The notes: generated by a model from the sequence alone, not told the origin. A DNA stretch of 64,000 bases from Lepus europaeus (GCF_033115175.1 NC_084835.1:97494448-97558447), one strand, 5' to 3'; shown: positions 45,386-56,575, counted from the first letter of the stretch. Program-made: numbers and translations.

Positions 45386-45387
45386 CA

Positions 45388-45612
45388 TGATTTCCAATCC
45401 AGCTCCACTTCCAATCCAGTTCCCTGCTAATGCTCTTGGGAAGATGGATCAAGTACTTGGGTCCCTGCCACCCATCTGGGGACAGGATGGAGTTTCTGTC
45501 TCCTGGCTTCGTCCTGGCCTATCCCCAGCTGTTGCAGCCATTTGGGGAGTGAACCAGTGGATCTAAGATCTCTTTCTCTGTCTGTTCCTATCACTCTGCC
45601 TTTCAAATAGCC
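45388..45612 (+). mobile_element. C-repeat SINE, head truncated
   Basis: Starts at TTCCAATCCAGCTCC. Body and CT-rich part present. Confidence 0.75.
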
Positions 45613-45621
45613 TTTAAAAAA

Positions 45622-45917
45622 GAAAGAAAAATGTATTTATTTAGAAAGTCAGAGAGAAAGAGGGAATCTTCCATACACTGGTTCACTCTTCAGATGGCCG
45701 CATCGGCCACTTATAGCCAGGCGCCAGGAGCTCTTTCTGGGTATTCCACATGGGTGGCAGAGGCCCAGCTACTTGGGATATCCTCTGATGCTTTTCCCAG
45801 GCCATTAGCAGGGAGCTGGATCAAAAGTAGAGCCGCCAGCACACAAACAAGAACCCAGAAGAGATGCTGGTGTCACAGACAGTGGCCTCACCTTCTACTT
45901 GCCACAATGCCAGCCCC
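45622..45917 (-). mobile_element. C-repeat SINE
   Basis: Tail AAATGTATTTATTTAGAAAG, head CCACAATGCCAGCCCC. Confidence 0.87.
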
Positions 45918-45946
45918 ATAAATTGTCTTTTTAAAAAAGAAGTGCT

Positions 45947-46258
45947 GGGACTGGCACTGTGGCGTAGCAGGCAAAGCCACCGCCTGTAGTGCTGGCATCC
46001 CATATGGGTACCAGTTCAAGTCAGCTGCTCCACATGCAATCCAGCTCTCTGCTATGGCCTGGTAAATCAGTAGAAGATGGAAGAAACTCCTGGCTACTGG
46101 CTACTGGCTACTGGCTACTGGCTACTGGCTACTGGCTTTGGACTGGCCCGGGTCTGGCCGTTGAGGCCATTTCAGCTGTGACCCAGCAGATGGAAGACTC
46201 CCCCCCCCCCACCCTCCTGTAACTTTGCCTTTCAAATAAATAAATCTTTTTAAAAAAT
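45947..46258 (+). mobile_element. C-repeat SINE with internal heptamer expansion
   Basis: Head GGGACTGGCACTGTGGCGTAG. The body's CTCCTGGCT is followed by six extra ACTGGCT units (46096-46137). A C10 run is at 46201-46210. Confidence 0.92.
46096..46137 (+). repeat. (ACTGGCT)6 microsatellite inside a SINE
   Basis: Six perfect heptamers, 42 bases, directly continuing the SINE body motif CTGGCTCCTGGCTT. Confidence 0.97.
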
Positions 46259-46263
46259 TGTGT

Positions 46264-46550
46264 AAGGCTCGGGCTTTTGGCACAGTGATTAGGGCACCAC
46301 TTGGGGCGCCTGCATTCCATATCAGAGTGTGTGGGTTTCAGTCCCTGCTCTGCTTCCACTTGCAGTTTCCTGCTAATGCACACCCTGGGTACAGCAGGTG
46401 AATGTACTAGTACTCGAATCCCTACCACCCATGTGGGAGACCTGTATTGAATTCCAGGCTCCTGGGTTTAGTGTAGCCCAGCCCTGGCTGTTGGAGACAT
46501 CTGCGGTGTCTGTCTCTTCTCTCTACCTTTCAAATAAAATGAAAAGTTAA
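46264..46550 (+). mobile_element. Old C-repeat SINE
   Basis: Older subtype, CATTCCATATCAGAGTGTG head, ATGCACACCCTGGGTACAGCAG body. Confidence 0.8.
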
Positions 46551-46768
46551 AAAATTTAACTAATTTGCAATAAGAATGTGTTAATGTACTACATGTAGGA
46601 CAAAGTTAGAATTCAGGAGAGGTGTCTTTCCATATGAAATCTACCTGTGCAACTACCACTCACAACAGAGACAGAATGTTTCCAGCACCCTAGAAATCTC
46701 ACTTCTTTTCCTTATCAATATTCCCAGATGTAACTGCTATTCATGCCTCGAGTGACAGAAATTAGATT

Positions 46769-47062
46769 TTTAGAAATTTTTATTCATTTTTACTTGAAAG
46801 GCAGAGAGGCAGAGTTCATATCTACTAGTTTACTCCCCAAATGCCAGGGCTGGGCCAGGCCAAAGCCAGGAGCCCAGAACTCAATCCAGATCTCCCGCAC
46901 GCGTGCCAAAGCCCCGGTTACTTCAGCCCTCAGACTGCTTCCCAAGGATGTGCAGTAGCAGGAACTGGATTGGAAGCCGAGCTAAGATGTGAACCCAGGC
47001 TTTCTTCAATGAGATAAGGGTATCCCAAGCACGCTCATAGCTGCTGTTCCAAACTGCCCCTA
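46769..47062 (-). mobile_element. Old C-repeat SINE
   Basis: Tail AAATTTTTATTCATTTTTACTTG, older body, diverged head ending CAAACTGCCCC. Confidence 0.78.
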
Positions 47063-47138
47063 CTTTTGAGTTAACTCATGTTTATTCCAGTACATGTATC
47101 ATTAAAACATTGAAAGTCACAGTGAGAAAAAGGGGTGT

Positions 47139-47479
47139 AGGCCGGCGCCGCGGCTCACTAGGCTAATCCTCCACCTCGCGGCGCCGGCACACCGGGTTCT
47201 AGTCCCAGTCGGGGCACCGATCCTGTCCTGGTTGCCCCTCTTCCAGGCCAGCTCTCTGCTCTGGCCCGGGAAGGCAGTGGAGGATGGCCCAAGTGCTTGG
47301 GCCCTGCACCCCATGGGAGACCAGGAGAAGCACCTGGCTCCTGCCATCGAATCAGCGTGGTGCGCCGGCCGCAGCGCGCTACCGCGGCGGCCATTGGAGG
47401 GTGAACCAACGGCAAAAAGGAAGACCTTTCTCTCTGTCTCTCTCTCTCACTGTCCACTCTGCCTGTAAAAAAAAAAAAA
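47139..47479 (+). mobile_element. Young C-repeat SINE, marked sublineage
   Basis: Head GGCCGGCGCCGCGGCTCACTAGG. Extra GCGCGCTACCGCGG-type bases at about 47374-47389 and CACCCCATGGG, both shared with the copy at 37131. Confidence 0.93.
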
Positions 47480-47590
47480 GGGGGGGGGGTGCATCACTCC
47501 CCAAGTGCCCACAAGAGCCAGGGCTGGGTCAGGCTGAAGCCAGGAGCCAGGAACTCCATTTGGGGCATCAGGAAACTGTATGGGAACATA
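47480..47590 (-). mobile_element. C-repeat SINE fragment
   Basis: CATCACTCCCCAAGTGCCCACAAG to AGGAACTCCATTTGGGGC, middle part only, after a G9 run. Confidence 0.65.
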
Positions 47591-47599
47591 GGTAGCTAA

Positions 47600-48635
47600 G
47601 GAAAGGACCTGAGATATGACAGCTCCCCACTAACCCATGCGATCATGTGGGTCACTGACAGTCCCTGTCGTCTTGCCATGGGACAACTGCCCCTGGCCCT
47701 ACGTGACAGCCTGGCCTGGTCTACAGGACAGGGTCCCTTTCTGTGCACCACCAATTCCCTCCACCAACCCCCTACCATGTAGGAGAAACTCCAAGTTCCA
47801 CAATGTTGCAAATGTAAGCCCAATACTAGCTGGAAATATCCAACATGGCTGCAGGATGCATTCCCAAATGACCTTTAAGTCATTTTAATATCACTATAGT
47901 AAAATTACTAGGGGGGGCACTTCCACTCCCATCACGTACCTGTCACCATGACATTTCCAATATTTCCAAAAAGGACAGTGCTGTGCCCAAACTCTGCCCT
48001 CTTTTGGATATTCAGATGGGCTCCACCCTGGACATCATACCTATGCCTCTGGATGACATCAAGGGCAGGCCTCCCCTTGTAGGGAGTCAGGGAGGTGTTC
48101 CTTTGTTGAGGGCTTTTTCACTGTTAGAAGTTTTTCCGGGGCTGGCACTGTGGCGTAGCTGGTAAAGCTGCTGCCTGTAGTGCTGGCATCCCATATGGGT
48201 GCCGGTTCGAGTCCTGGCTCTCTGCTATGGTCTGGGAAGATGGCCCAAGTCCTTGGGTGCCTGCACCTGTGTGGGAGACTGGAGAAAGCTCCCAGCTCCT
48301 GGCTTCAGATTGGTGCAGCTCCAGCCATTGTGGCTAATGGGGAGTGAACCATCAGATGGAATACTCTCTCTCTGCCTCTCCTCTCTCTGTGTAATTCTTT
48401 CAAATAAATAAATCTAAAAAGAAAAGTTTCTCCTTGTGAGGGGTTCTTCTTTGGGCCTTTTTGTGTTTGGCTGTTTGTCATGCACCCTCTCCCTCACTAG
48501 CTGGCCTGACTTCTTGAGAGTGTACTTTTGCTTCACTCTAAATAAATCCTGTTTTTCTATGCACCTTTATGCCTCCACCTTTTAATCCTTTCTCTGATGG
48601 AGGAAACTGCTGATAGGCCTAGCTGGGAGCTCTGC
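47600..48635 (+). mobile_element. Candidate ERV-type solo LTR remnant
   Basis: The stretch closes with an LTR-like 3' pattern, CACTCTAAATAAATCCTG then CTTTCTCTG, after a pyrimidine-rich lead. The 5' limit is uncertain. It reads on across the SINE 48139-48425. Class I-like by its polyadenylation-signal region, family not named, no internal genes seen. An old, broken fossil. Confidence 0.4.
48139..48425 (+). mobile_element. C-repeat SINE
   Basis: Head GGGGCTGGCACTGTGGCGTAG, a gap in the mid-head (CGAGTCCTGGCTCTCTGC), tail AAATAAATAAATC. Confidence 0.88.
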
Positions 48636-48639
48636 ACCC

Positions 48640-48785
48640 CACCATCTGCTGTCTCCCAGGCACATCAGCAGGAAACAGGATCAGAAGCAGCAGCAGCAGG
48701 ACTCCATCCCAGGTACTCTGACAGGCCGTAAGGATATCCCAAGCCATAGCCTAGCCCAGGACGCTGTAACACCCACCCTGCTCCC
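48640..48785 (-). mobile_element. Old C-repeat SINE, head half only
   Basis: From CACCATCTGCTGTCTCCCAGG to a diverged head near CACCCACCCTG. Confidence 0.65.
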
Positions 48786-48839
48786 TTCGTTTCATCAACC
48801 CAAAATGGCCTGATTCCATAGCTTACACAATGAAATATT

Positions 48840-49170
48840 TTTGAAACTCAAAGCATAACAGAGTATTATTACATCTACTTATTTATCCGTCCTGTTGCAG
48901 GTGGATTTTCAGAGGCTTTTGTTTGGTTTGGGCTATGACAAACAATACAACTAAGAACACGACTCCCGCTGTACAGGCACAGGTTTTCGTCTGATATCTA
49001 GACTCTAGAGCTGGAACGGCTGGATCAGTATGTATGGCGACCCAGCAGCTGTGCCAGCTTCCCACTCCCGCCACCAGTACATCGACCTCCGGTCGTACTC
49101 ATTCTGGGGCTTCCTCCTTGTGGTCCTAATTTGCAGTTTTCTCATGAAACCTGAGTTTTCATATTTACAG
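48840..49170 (+). mobile_element. Old L1-type 3' fragment
   Basis: TTATCCGTCCTGTTGCAGGTGG, GGTTTGGGCTATGACAAAC and TCCTAATTTGCAGTTTTC keep the order of an old L1 3' region. Confidence 0.5.
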
Positions 49171-49333
49171 GTCTGTTCCTTTCCTCTTCTATGAAACACA
49201 TTATTTACCTGTCCCCACTGTCCCTCTGTCTCGATCTGAAATGATCTGTAGCCATCCAATTTGGGGTCAGAAAAGATTTGCTAAGTAGCTTTTAAATTTC
49301 AGGATTATAAACTCTCCCTAGTTTATTTTACTG

Positions 49334-49592
49334 TAAGATTTGTTTGGAAGGCAAAGTTGCAGAGAGGGAAAACAGAGAGAGAGAGGGAGAAAATATTTCA
49401 CCTGCTGGTTCACTCCTCAAATGATTGCAATGGCCTGGCACAGCCTGGACAAAGCCAGGAGCCCAGGGCATCTTCTGGGTCTCTCACATGGGTGCAGCGC
49501 CTGGGCCATCTTCCTCTGCTTTCCAGGTGCATTAGCAGGGAGCTGGATTGGAAGTGGAGCAGCCGAGTGGTTAACCACCACACAGCCTCAAC
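49334..49592 (-). mobile_element. C-repeat SINE
   Basis: Tail TAAGATTTGTTTGGAAGGC, body AGGTGCATTAGCAGGGAGC, short head. Confidence 0.82.
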
Positions 49593-49642
49593 TCTTCCCA
49601 GTTTAAAATCACTGCAGCTTGTGGGCACTGATAGCTGGGAAC

Positions 49643-49671
49643 CACAGATCCACAGATCCACAGATCCACAG
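49643..49671 (+). repeat. (CACAGATC)n short tandem repeat
   Basis: About 3.6 units of the octamer. Confidence 0.9.
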
Positions 49672-49715
49672 AGCTCCCAAGGAACTGAAGGACTGGAGTC
49701 ATTAGACAAGAAAGA

Positions 49716-49975
49716 GGCCAGTGGGTTTAAGTCCTGGCTCTGACTCCTGATTCTAGCTTCCTGATAAAGCAGACCCTAGCAGACAGCAGGTGATGGCTCA
49801 AATAGTTGGGTTCCTGCCACCCATGTGGGAGACCTGAATGGAGTTCTGGCTCTTAGCTTCAGCGTCGCTCCGCCCTGGCTGTTGCAAGCATTTGGGTAAT
49901 GAACCTGCCAATGGGAGACCTCTCGCTTTTTCTGTCTCCATGTTTTTCAAATAAATAAAGTAAAATAATTTTTTA
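49716..49975 (+). mobile_element. Old C-repeat SINE, head truncated
   Basis: Starts near CAGTGGGTTTAAGTCC. Body GCAGACCCTAGCAGACAGCAG, tail AAATAAATAAAG. Confidence 0.78.
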
Positions 49976-50301
49976 AAAGATCTAGTTATTTGAGAGACTA
50001 AGTTAGAGATGGAAAGGGAGACAGAGAGATCAATCTTCCATCCACTACTTCACTCCTCACATGGTGGCAATGGCTGGAGCTGGGCTGATCTGAAGCCAGG
50101 AGCCAGGAGTTTCTTCCAGGTCTCCCACATGGGTGCAGGGGCCCAAGCACTTGGACCATCTTCTAATGTTTTATCAGGCCATTAGTAGAGAGCTGGATCA
50201 AAGTGGAGCAGCTGGGACTCAAACCAGCACTGGGACTCAGCCATATGGGAGGCCAGCGCCTCAGGCAGAAGCTTAACCTATTATGTCACAGCACTGGCCC
50301 C
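49976..50301 (-). mobile_element. C-repeat SINE, tail to tail with the previous copy
   Basis: Tail AGATCTAGTTATTTGAGAG, head with a small duplication (GCACTGGGACTCAGCC) and CACAGCACTGGCCCC. Confidence 0.88.
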
Positions 50302-50319
50302 AGTAAATAAATTTTAAAA

Positions 50320-50445
50320 ATGAAAAAGAAAGGGAAAGGAGGGAGGGAGGGAGAGAGAGAGAGAGATGGAGACAGGGAGAGGGAGATGAAAGAGAAAAAG
50401 GAAAGAGGGGACAGCAGGGGAGGGGAAGGGAAAAGGAAGAGGCCA
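50320..50445 (+). repeat. Purine-rich low-complexity tract
   Basis: About 125 bases of mixed GGGA, GAGA and GAAA units. Confidence 0.85.
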
Positions 50446-50469
50446 AGTTTGGTTGGCAGTGAAAGGCAG

Positions 50470-50965
50470 GCTTCTAAAATGGACACGCAGATTGGATTCC
50501 TGGCCCCTGGTGCCCACACACCCTCTCCAAACACCAATCCAATAATGGAGGTGCTGCTTTGAAGGAAATTTGGATATAATTAAGATCCCAAATTAGTTGA
50601 CCTTAAAACAGGGAGATTATCTAGGCAGGCCTGACTTAATCATGCCATCCTTTAAAAGCCAGTTGTTTTCTCCTCAGTCCCAGAAGATGAGAAGACAGAG
50701 AAGATGAGCTCCCGGTGGGCTGGAGAGTGAACTTGGATGTGGGCACAGTCTATGGGGCAGGCTCTGGCTGCCTACAAGGGAAAGAGGGACTGCTGACCCA
50801 CAGCTGCGAATCTGGAAGTGGACCCCTGAGCCCCTGCACTTCCAGCTGCAGCCCCGGCCAGCACCCCGACTTCGGCCTGGGCAGAGAATCCAGCTGTATC
50901 ATGCTGGGGCCTCTGACCCACAGAAACTGTGAGGGAAGTTTGTACATTAACCCTAAATTTGTCAT
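50470..50965 (+). mobile_element. MaLR-type (MLT1-like) LTR remnant
   Basis: GGGAGATTATCTAGGCAGGCC, then GGCCTGGGCAGAGAATCCAG, then GACCCACAGAAACTGTGAGG, in the order of this ancient LTR class. Solo, old and broken. Its 3' end is cut by the next SINE. Confidence 0.5.
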
Positions 50966-50969
50966 ATGT

Positions 50970-51267
50970 TTTAAAAATTTTTTTATTTGAAAGAGAGAGA
51001 GATTTTAACACTTGCTGGGTCACTCCCCAAATGCCTGCAGGAGCCAGAGCTGAGCCAGGCCAGAATCAGGAACCCAGAATTCGATCCAGGTCTCCCAGAA
51101 GGGTGACAGGGACCCAAGTACTTGAGCTATCACTTGCTGCCTTTCAGAGGTGCACATTAGCAGGAGCCTGGAATCAGGTGTGGAGCCAAGGCTCAAACCC
51201 AGGCACCCTGAATGGGATGCAGGCGTCACAAGCAGCGTCTAACTGTTGCACCAAACACTTGGTCCCA
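50970..51267 (-). mobile_element. Old C-repeat SINE
   Basis: Older subtype, tail AAAATTTTTTTATTTGAAAG, head GGGATGCAGGCGTCAC. Confidence 0.8.
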
Positions 51268-51897
51268 GTTGGTCATAATTTCTTATGCAGTCATACAAAT
51301 GAATATACATCAAGGAAGTACAAACCATCAGCAGCTTAACCACCATGGAAGAACAAGACGCCAGGGGGCAGCTGTACGGGTGTGCGATGGATAGACCTAG
51401 CAGAGCATCACACTGTTAGAGTGACGGGTGCCTTCAGAAACTGGGCTGTGTACACTCGGCCAACTGCGAACAGCAGAACAGCAGCACTGCAGGAGACGCC
51501 ACCCTTGCCCTGTTGCAGCATCTGGGAGGCTACTTTGAAACGTCTTGGCCCTCAGTGGAAAAGAGAGGACTGGGTCAGTTGAGACCTAAGTGTAGACCAG
51601 CCCAACATCTGAGTTTACGGTACTCCACCCACACTTCATCACATAGTTCTTACCTTCTCAACTGACACATTTTCAAATTTCTTTACACTTTCAATTTTTA
51701 AGTTTGAGACAGTTACATTACCTCCCCACATCACTAGTCACGGATTGGGTCATAATTATGAATGGCTATGGCTAAGCCTTACATGTCTCAGGGTGACACA
51801 GCACTGCACAGGTCTGCCATCTTTGGTCATAGCATTAAGACCTCTCAGACTCACATATACCTTTAGTTTAAATTTACAGGTTTTTTTGTTTTTGTTT
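51268..51897. other. Unassigned intergenic DNA
   Basis: About 630 bases, no repeat or coding similarity recognised. Confidence 0.45.
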
Positions 51898-52192
51898 TTG
51901 TTTTTAAAGATTTACTTATTTGAAAGGCAGAGTAACAGATAGGCAAAGGCAAAAAGAGAGGTCTTCCATTCTCTGGTTCATTCCCAAAGTGGCTGCAATG
52001 GCCGGAGCTGAGCCAATCCGAAGCCAGGAGCTTCATCAAGGCCTCCCACATGGGTGCAGGGGCCCAAGGACTATTTCTATTGCTTTCCCAGGCCATAGCA
52101 GAGAGCTGGATAAGAAGTGGAGCAGCCAGGACTCAAAACAGTACCCATATGGGATGTGGCGGCTTTACCTGCTACACCACGGCACCAGTCCC
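51898..52192 (-). mobile_element. C-repeat SINE
   Basis: Tail TTTAAAGATTTACTTATTTG, head CCACGGCACCAGTCCC. Confidence 0.9.
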
Positions 52193-52224
52193 TAAACTTA
52201 TAGGTTTTTTAAAAAAGTGTTTAA

Positions 52225-52527
52225 GGGACTGGTGTTGTGGTGCAGCTGATACAGCCGCCACCTGCAATGCCAGCATCCCATATGGGCATCAGTTTGAGAC
52301 TCAGCTGCTCCACTTCCAATCCAACTTTCCTGCCTGGGAAAGCAGCAGAAGATGGCCTAAGTGCTTGGGCCTCTGCATTCACAAAGAAGACCCAGATGAA
52401 GCTCCTGGCTTTGGACTGGCTCAGCTCTAGCCATTGCAGCCATTTCGGGAATGAACCAGCAGACAGAAGATCTGTCTCTTCCTTTCTGAAACTCTTTCAA
52501 ATAAACAAATAAATCTTTACAAAAAAA
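52225..52527 (+). mobile_element. C-repeat SINE
   Basis: Head GGGACTGGTGTTGTGGTGCAG, tail AAATAAACAAATAAATC. The flank AAGTGTTTAAG before it resembles AATTGTTTAAG at 52832. Confidence 0.88.
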
Positions 52528-52538
52528 AAAAAATTGGT

Positions 52539-52836
52539 TGGGGCCTGCACTGTGGAGTAGGTTAAACATACGCCTGGGGGCTGATAGCCCATATGGGTGC
52601 CGATTCGAGTTCTGGCTGCTCCACTTCCGATCCAGCTCTCTGCTGACGGCCTGGGAATGCAGTGGAAGATGGTCCAAGTGCTTGGACCCCTGAACCTACC
52701 TGGGAGGCCTGGGTGAAGCCACTGGCTCCTGGCTTCAGATCAGCCCAGCCCCAGCCATTGTGGCCATTTGGGGAGTGAACCAGTAGATGGAAGCTCTCTG
52801 CCTCTCAAGTAAATAAATAAATATTAAAAAAAATTG
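52539..52836 (+). mobile_element. C-repeat SINE at the previous copy's tail
   Basis: Head GGGGCCTGCACTGTGGAG, shortened CT-rich part, tail AAATAAATAAATATT. Confidence 0.86.
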
Positions 52837-52849
52837 TTTAAGCAGGGGA

Positions 52850-53107
52850 GTGAGTGGGGCGGGGCAGGGGAGATCAAGAGAGCTCCTGTTGGCTGGTTCA
52901 CTTCCCAAACACCCACAATGTCTAGGGCTGGGTCGAGCTCCAAGCTGAGAACTGGGAACTCAATCCAAGTGTCCCATGTGGGTAACAAGAACCCAATCGC
53001 TTGAAGTGTCGCTGCTTCCTGCCAGGGTCTGCTGGATTACAACCTGGAGGCAGGTATTGACTCCACCATGGGAAATGGGCATTCCAACTGCTAGGTCCAA
53101 TGCCACC
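52850..53107 (-). mobile_element. Old C-repeat SINE
   Basis: Older body (GCTTCCTGCCAGGGTCTGC), diverged head ending CAATGCCACCCC. Confidence 0.72.
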
Positions 53108-53264
53108 CCTGATTCCCGGTCTTTTTGTACTACTTTTTTTTTTTTTTTAAGGGTAGGGATGTCTAAAATACAGCTATCAACTTTTAATTTTTCCAAGCAG
53201 CAACATATTGAAAAGCTATAATTTATCACCAGTATCTCATTAAAGAAAATGCATTTAAACACAT

Positions 53265-53385
53265 TTGTCTATTTCAAAGAATGACAGAGAGGGATGGAGA
53301 CAGAGACTTCCCATTCACTGCCCATCTGCCCACAAAAGCCGGGGCTGGGCCAGGGCCAGGGTGAAGCCAGAAGCCCAGGGCGGAA
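53265..53385 (-). mobile_element. C-repeat SINE fragment
   Basis: Tail half only (ATTTCAAAGAATGACAGAGAGG to GAAGCCAGAAGCCC). Confidence 0.68.
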
Positions 53386-53510
53386 GTGGAGAGAGTGAGC
53401 TTATGCTACTCAGTATTTGTGAACCTGCTTTAACGTTGTAATCTTGTTTGCCCTGCTGCCTGACTTCAATTTACCCAGTTCCTGATAGCTTATTTTTGCC
53501 TTAATTTTAA

Positions 53511-53855
53511 TTTTTATTTATTTTTTATTTTTATTTTTTTGACAGGCAGAGTGGATAGTGAGAGAGAGAGAGACAGAAAGGTCTTCCTTTTTGCCATTGG
53601 TTCACCCTCCAATGGCCGCTGCGGCCAGCGCATCATGCTGATCCGAAGCCAGGAGCCAGGTGCTTCTCCTGGTCTCCCATGCGGGTGCAGGGCCCAAGGA
53701 CTTGGGCCATCCTCCACTGCCTTCCCGGGCCATAGCAGAAAGCTGGCCTGGAAGAGGGGCAACCGGGATAGAATCCGGCGCCCCAACCGGGACTAGAACC
53801 TGGTGTGCCGGTGCCGCAAGGTGGAGGATTAGCCTGTTAAGCCACGGCGCCGGCC
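53511..53855 (-). mobile_element. Young C-repeat SINE with perfect TSD
   Basis: TSD TGCCTTAATTTTAA at 53497-53510 and 53856-53869. Head GCCACGGCGCCGGCC. Confidence 0.96.
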
Positions 53856-53869
53856 TGCCTTAATTTTAA

Positions 53870-54271
53870 CTGCATTCCTGTTTGAGTCAGGCTCATCTTC
53901 TCAGGTAATTACTTAGGGCTCACCTGAAAAACTCTGGAGTTCTGTCACATTTCCATTCTGAGCTGCCCTCCAGGAGACGTAGGTGTCAGCACTTTCTTAA
54001 CATGACTGTCAGCCGCATGCTGACCTATTCGACTGACCAGGCCAGAAAGGCTTAGCCACTGAGCTTCAGGCCTCCTGAGCCCTGGGTTCACTCACGATCA
54101 AAGGGGGCGGGGGGGGGGTGTGTGAAGCTTCCTCCCCAGGGAGCTCCTGGCTTGTCCCAGCCTCAGAGCTATAGAAAGTGACGTGGAGACAGTTCATTAA
54201 GATGGTGGGAAAACTTATCAAATGCCGAGCGAGTGGAAGGCACTGGGCAGGGAGCTGGATAATGGAGTAAG
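53870..54271. other. Unassigned intergenic DNA
   Basis: About 400 bases with a G-run near 54110, nothing recognised. Confidence 0.45.
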
Positions 54272-54405
54272 TTCAGAGCTGGGCATTTGGCCTCGTGGTT
54301 GAAACACCACTAGGGATGGCCATATCCCTTATGGGAGAGCCTGTGCTTGCTCTGCTCTCAATTTCCGTTTCCTGCTGGTGTGTACCCTGGGAGGCAGTAG
54401 CTTTC
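54272..54405 (+). mobile_element. Old C-repeat SINE, head half
   Basis: From GGGCATTTGGCCTCGTGG to GTGTACCCTGGGAGGCAG, then cut. Confidence 0.65.
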
Positions 54406-55980
54406 TTACAAGCAAGAAAAAAGACTGAGTTCGAGAGAGGAAAGTGCTAGAAATGGAAAATGCCTTAGGAGACCACAAATTCTCTGGAGGGTGGGTTTAA
54501 TGGTTTTGAAACTGAGAGCCCCTATGCGGCCTGTCTTTGATGCAGATGCTAGAAACTCTCACGGTCTCCCAGCCTCACTGCCTCAGCTTAGTTTCTCTGC
54601 TCTGCTTCTTTGATTGCAAATCAATCTCTTATTAAAATTAAGCCGCTGACATGAGGGGTCCCGCAGTCAGTCCAATACAGTCCCTGATCACAAGACCCAT
54701 GAGGTCATTGATCTCACCATAGGTAACATTGCCATGTTTGGTCTTGAGGCTTTTCCAGGAAACCCAGGCCAGAGCAAAAACTACCAACAGACTCCAGCCC
54801 ACTTGGCCATCATCAAAATCCAAAAAAACCATACTGCTGACCAACCCACCAAAGGAGGGCCACGAGCACTGCAGATCAGCCAGGGACCTCAACATGTGCC
54901 GAACGTGCACTTCTCTACCCCCGCTTCAATCTGGAAGCAGCTTCACCTCTGGGCCCTCAAGGAGCCCGAGAATTAAGTGACAGCTCAGGTTCCCTGCTCT
55001 CGGCTGCTTTCCAACAGCCCAGCGCCAGTAACAGGCTTGCAGCATGTTGGACAGCGGACCCAGCTTTTGTGAGGTCTACGGCAATTTGGAATCTTCTGGG
55101 GAGCACACTTCAAAATTATCTATACACGATCTCCCAAGCTAGGAATCTGCATGCTACAGAATGAGTAAACTTTGAAAGAGGAGTGTGTGAGCTCCAACAC
55201 GGCAGGGGTCACAAAGCCTGGAGTCCCACAATGCCAACCAGGTCATGTCTGGGGAGGAAGAGGCCATTAGTGACTGCAGGAAAACCACCCTGGACGTGAA
55301 AGGAAACTCAATCACAAGACACTGCTACCATCTGTACAGTTAGCAGTGTCCCAGCAGACAGCAGTAACCCAGAGCCTTAGGTAGCACAGGTGCCCCCACC
55401 CCCAGATCCAAAAGACCAAGGACAGGGAGAGGTTAGGGGAAACTGAGTCACAAGGAGTTGGTCACCTTGTGGTGCTAAAATTCGCACTGAGGAACAGTTA
55501 GCCTGAGGGATCTGGGAGGGAGGTGGCCAAGGGAATGAAGCCGTTCCTTCCTTCCATTTCCGGCTGTGCATCCCTACTGCACACCTAGAGGGCCTGGGGA
55601 GTTTAAGTGGTCCACACAGCTTTCTGGGGGTGTAGGGGCAGGACAAACGGGCAGACTTTAAGGGTCAAGTGGAAGATACTTGGCAACTCAAATTGATCCA
55701 CTGAGTAATGAATGACTCAGGCAAAACTGATGAATATACTAGGAGGATGTAGGGGGGTAGAGTGTGTAAGACAGCTGTATCTCAACTAAAACAGGAAGTC
55801 AGTAACATCTGAAGGTGGTCTTTCAAAAAAGCAGCCATACAGGTTAGCTGGAAATATAGAGATAAATACCAAAAGCAACAGCTCAATTAGTTGTCTTTGG
55901 GAAAGAATGGCATTCAAGACATCGTAAGTCTTGCAATATTATCTGATTCCTCAGACCAACAGTACACTTGTTGCTAGAAT
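54406..55980. other. SINE-free intergenic block (about 1.6 kb)
   Basis: Largest SINE-free stretch between DYM and C18orf32. Contains a 54638-54910 minus frame (ending GLTAGPLMSAA, stop) with a hydrophobic stretch, overlapped by plus-strand frames of similar length. I recognise no family and see no splice or promoter context. Confidence 0.45.
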
Positions 55981-56232
55981 GAGTGGGTATTTAGCCTAGC
56001 TGCTAAGATGCCAGTTAGGATGCCTGCATCCCACACTGCAGGACCTGGGTCCTACACAGACTACAGCTTTCACCACTGCAGACCCTGGGAGGCAGCAGAG
56101 ATGGACCAGCTGGGTGCCGGCTATCCACATGGGAGACCCACATTGTATTCTCAGCCCAATCCAGCCCTAGCCATTGCAGACATTTGGGAGAATGAACCAG
56201 CTGAAGGGAACTCTCTCAAATACACTTCTTAA
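55981..56232 (+). mobile_element. Old C-repeat SINE
   Basis: Older subtype (CAGACCCTGGGAGGCAGCAG), short 3' end without CT-run. Confidence 0.72.
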
Positions 56233-56312
56233 AAGTTACTAGAAGACTACTCAAAAAACTAACAGATGTTACATGTGTGGAGCTGGAATATGAGCTGGAA
56301 CATTAACTTTTA

Positions 56313-56575
56313 ATTTAAAAAAAAAAAAAAACTTATTTGAAAGGCAGAGTAACAGAGCGCTCTTCCATCTGTTAGCTCGCCCCCCAAATGGATGCAACTG
56401 CCAGGACGGGGCCAGGCTGAAGCTAGATTAGAGTGCCATTTGGTCTCGCATGTGATGACAGGGGCCCAAGCACTGGGGCCATCTTCCACTGCTTCCCCAG
56501 GCACACTAGCAGGGCTGGATTGGAAGCAGAGCACCTGGGACGGTAACTGCCGCTCTGAAATGGGCTCCCAGCTTT
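56313..56575 (-). mobile_element. C-repeat SINE, diverged
   Basis: A-run then ACTTATTTGAAAGGCAGAG at the left, body CAGGCACACTAGCAGGGC, partial head. Confidence 0.78.

Noticed and set aside
54638-54910. 90-codon minus frame as a new gene
   Set aside because: No ATG in good context, no promoter and no family match. Kept only as an unexplained block.
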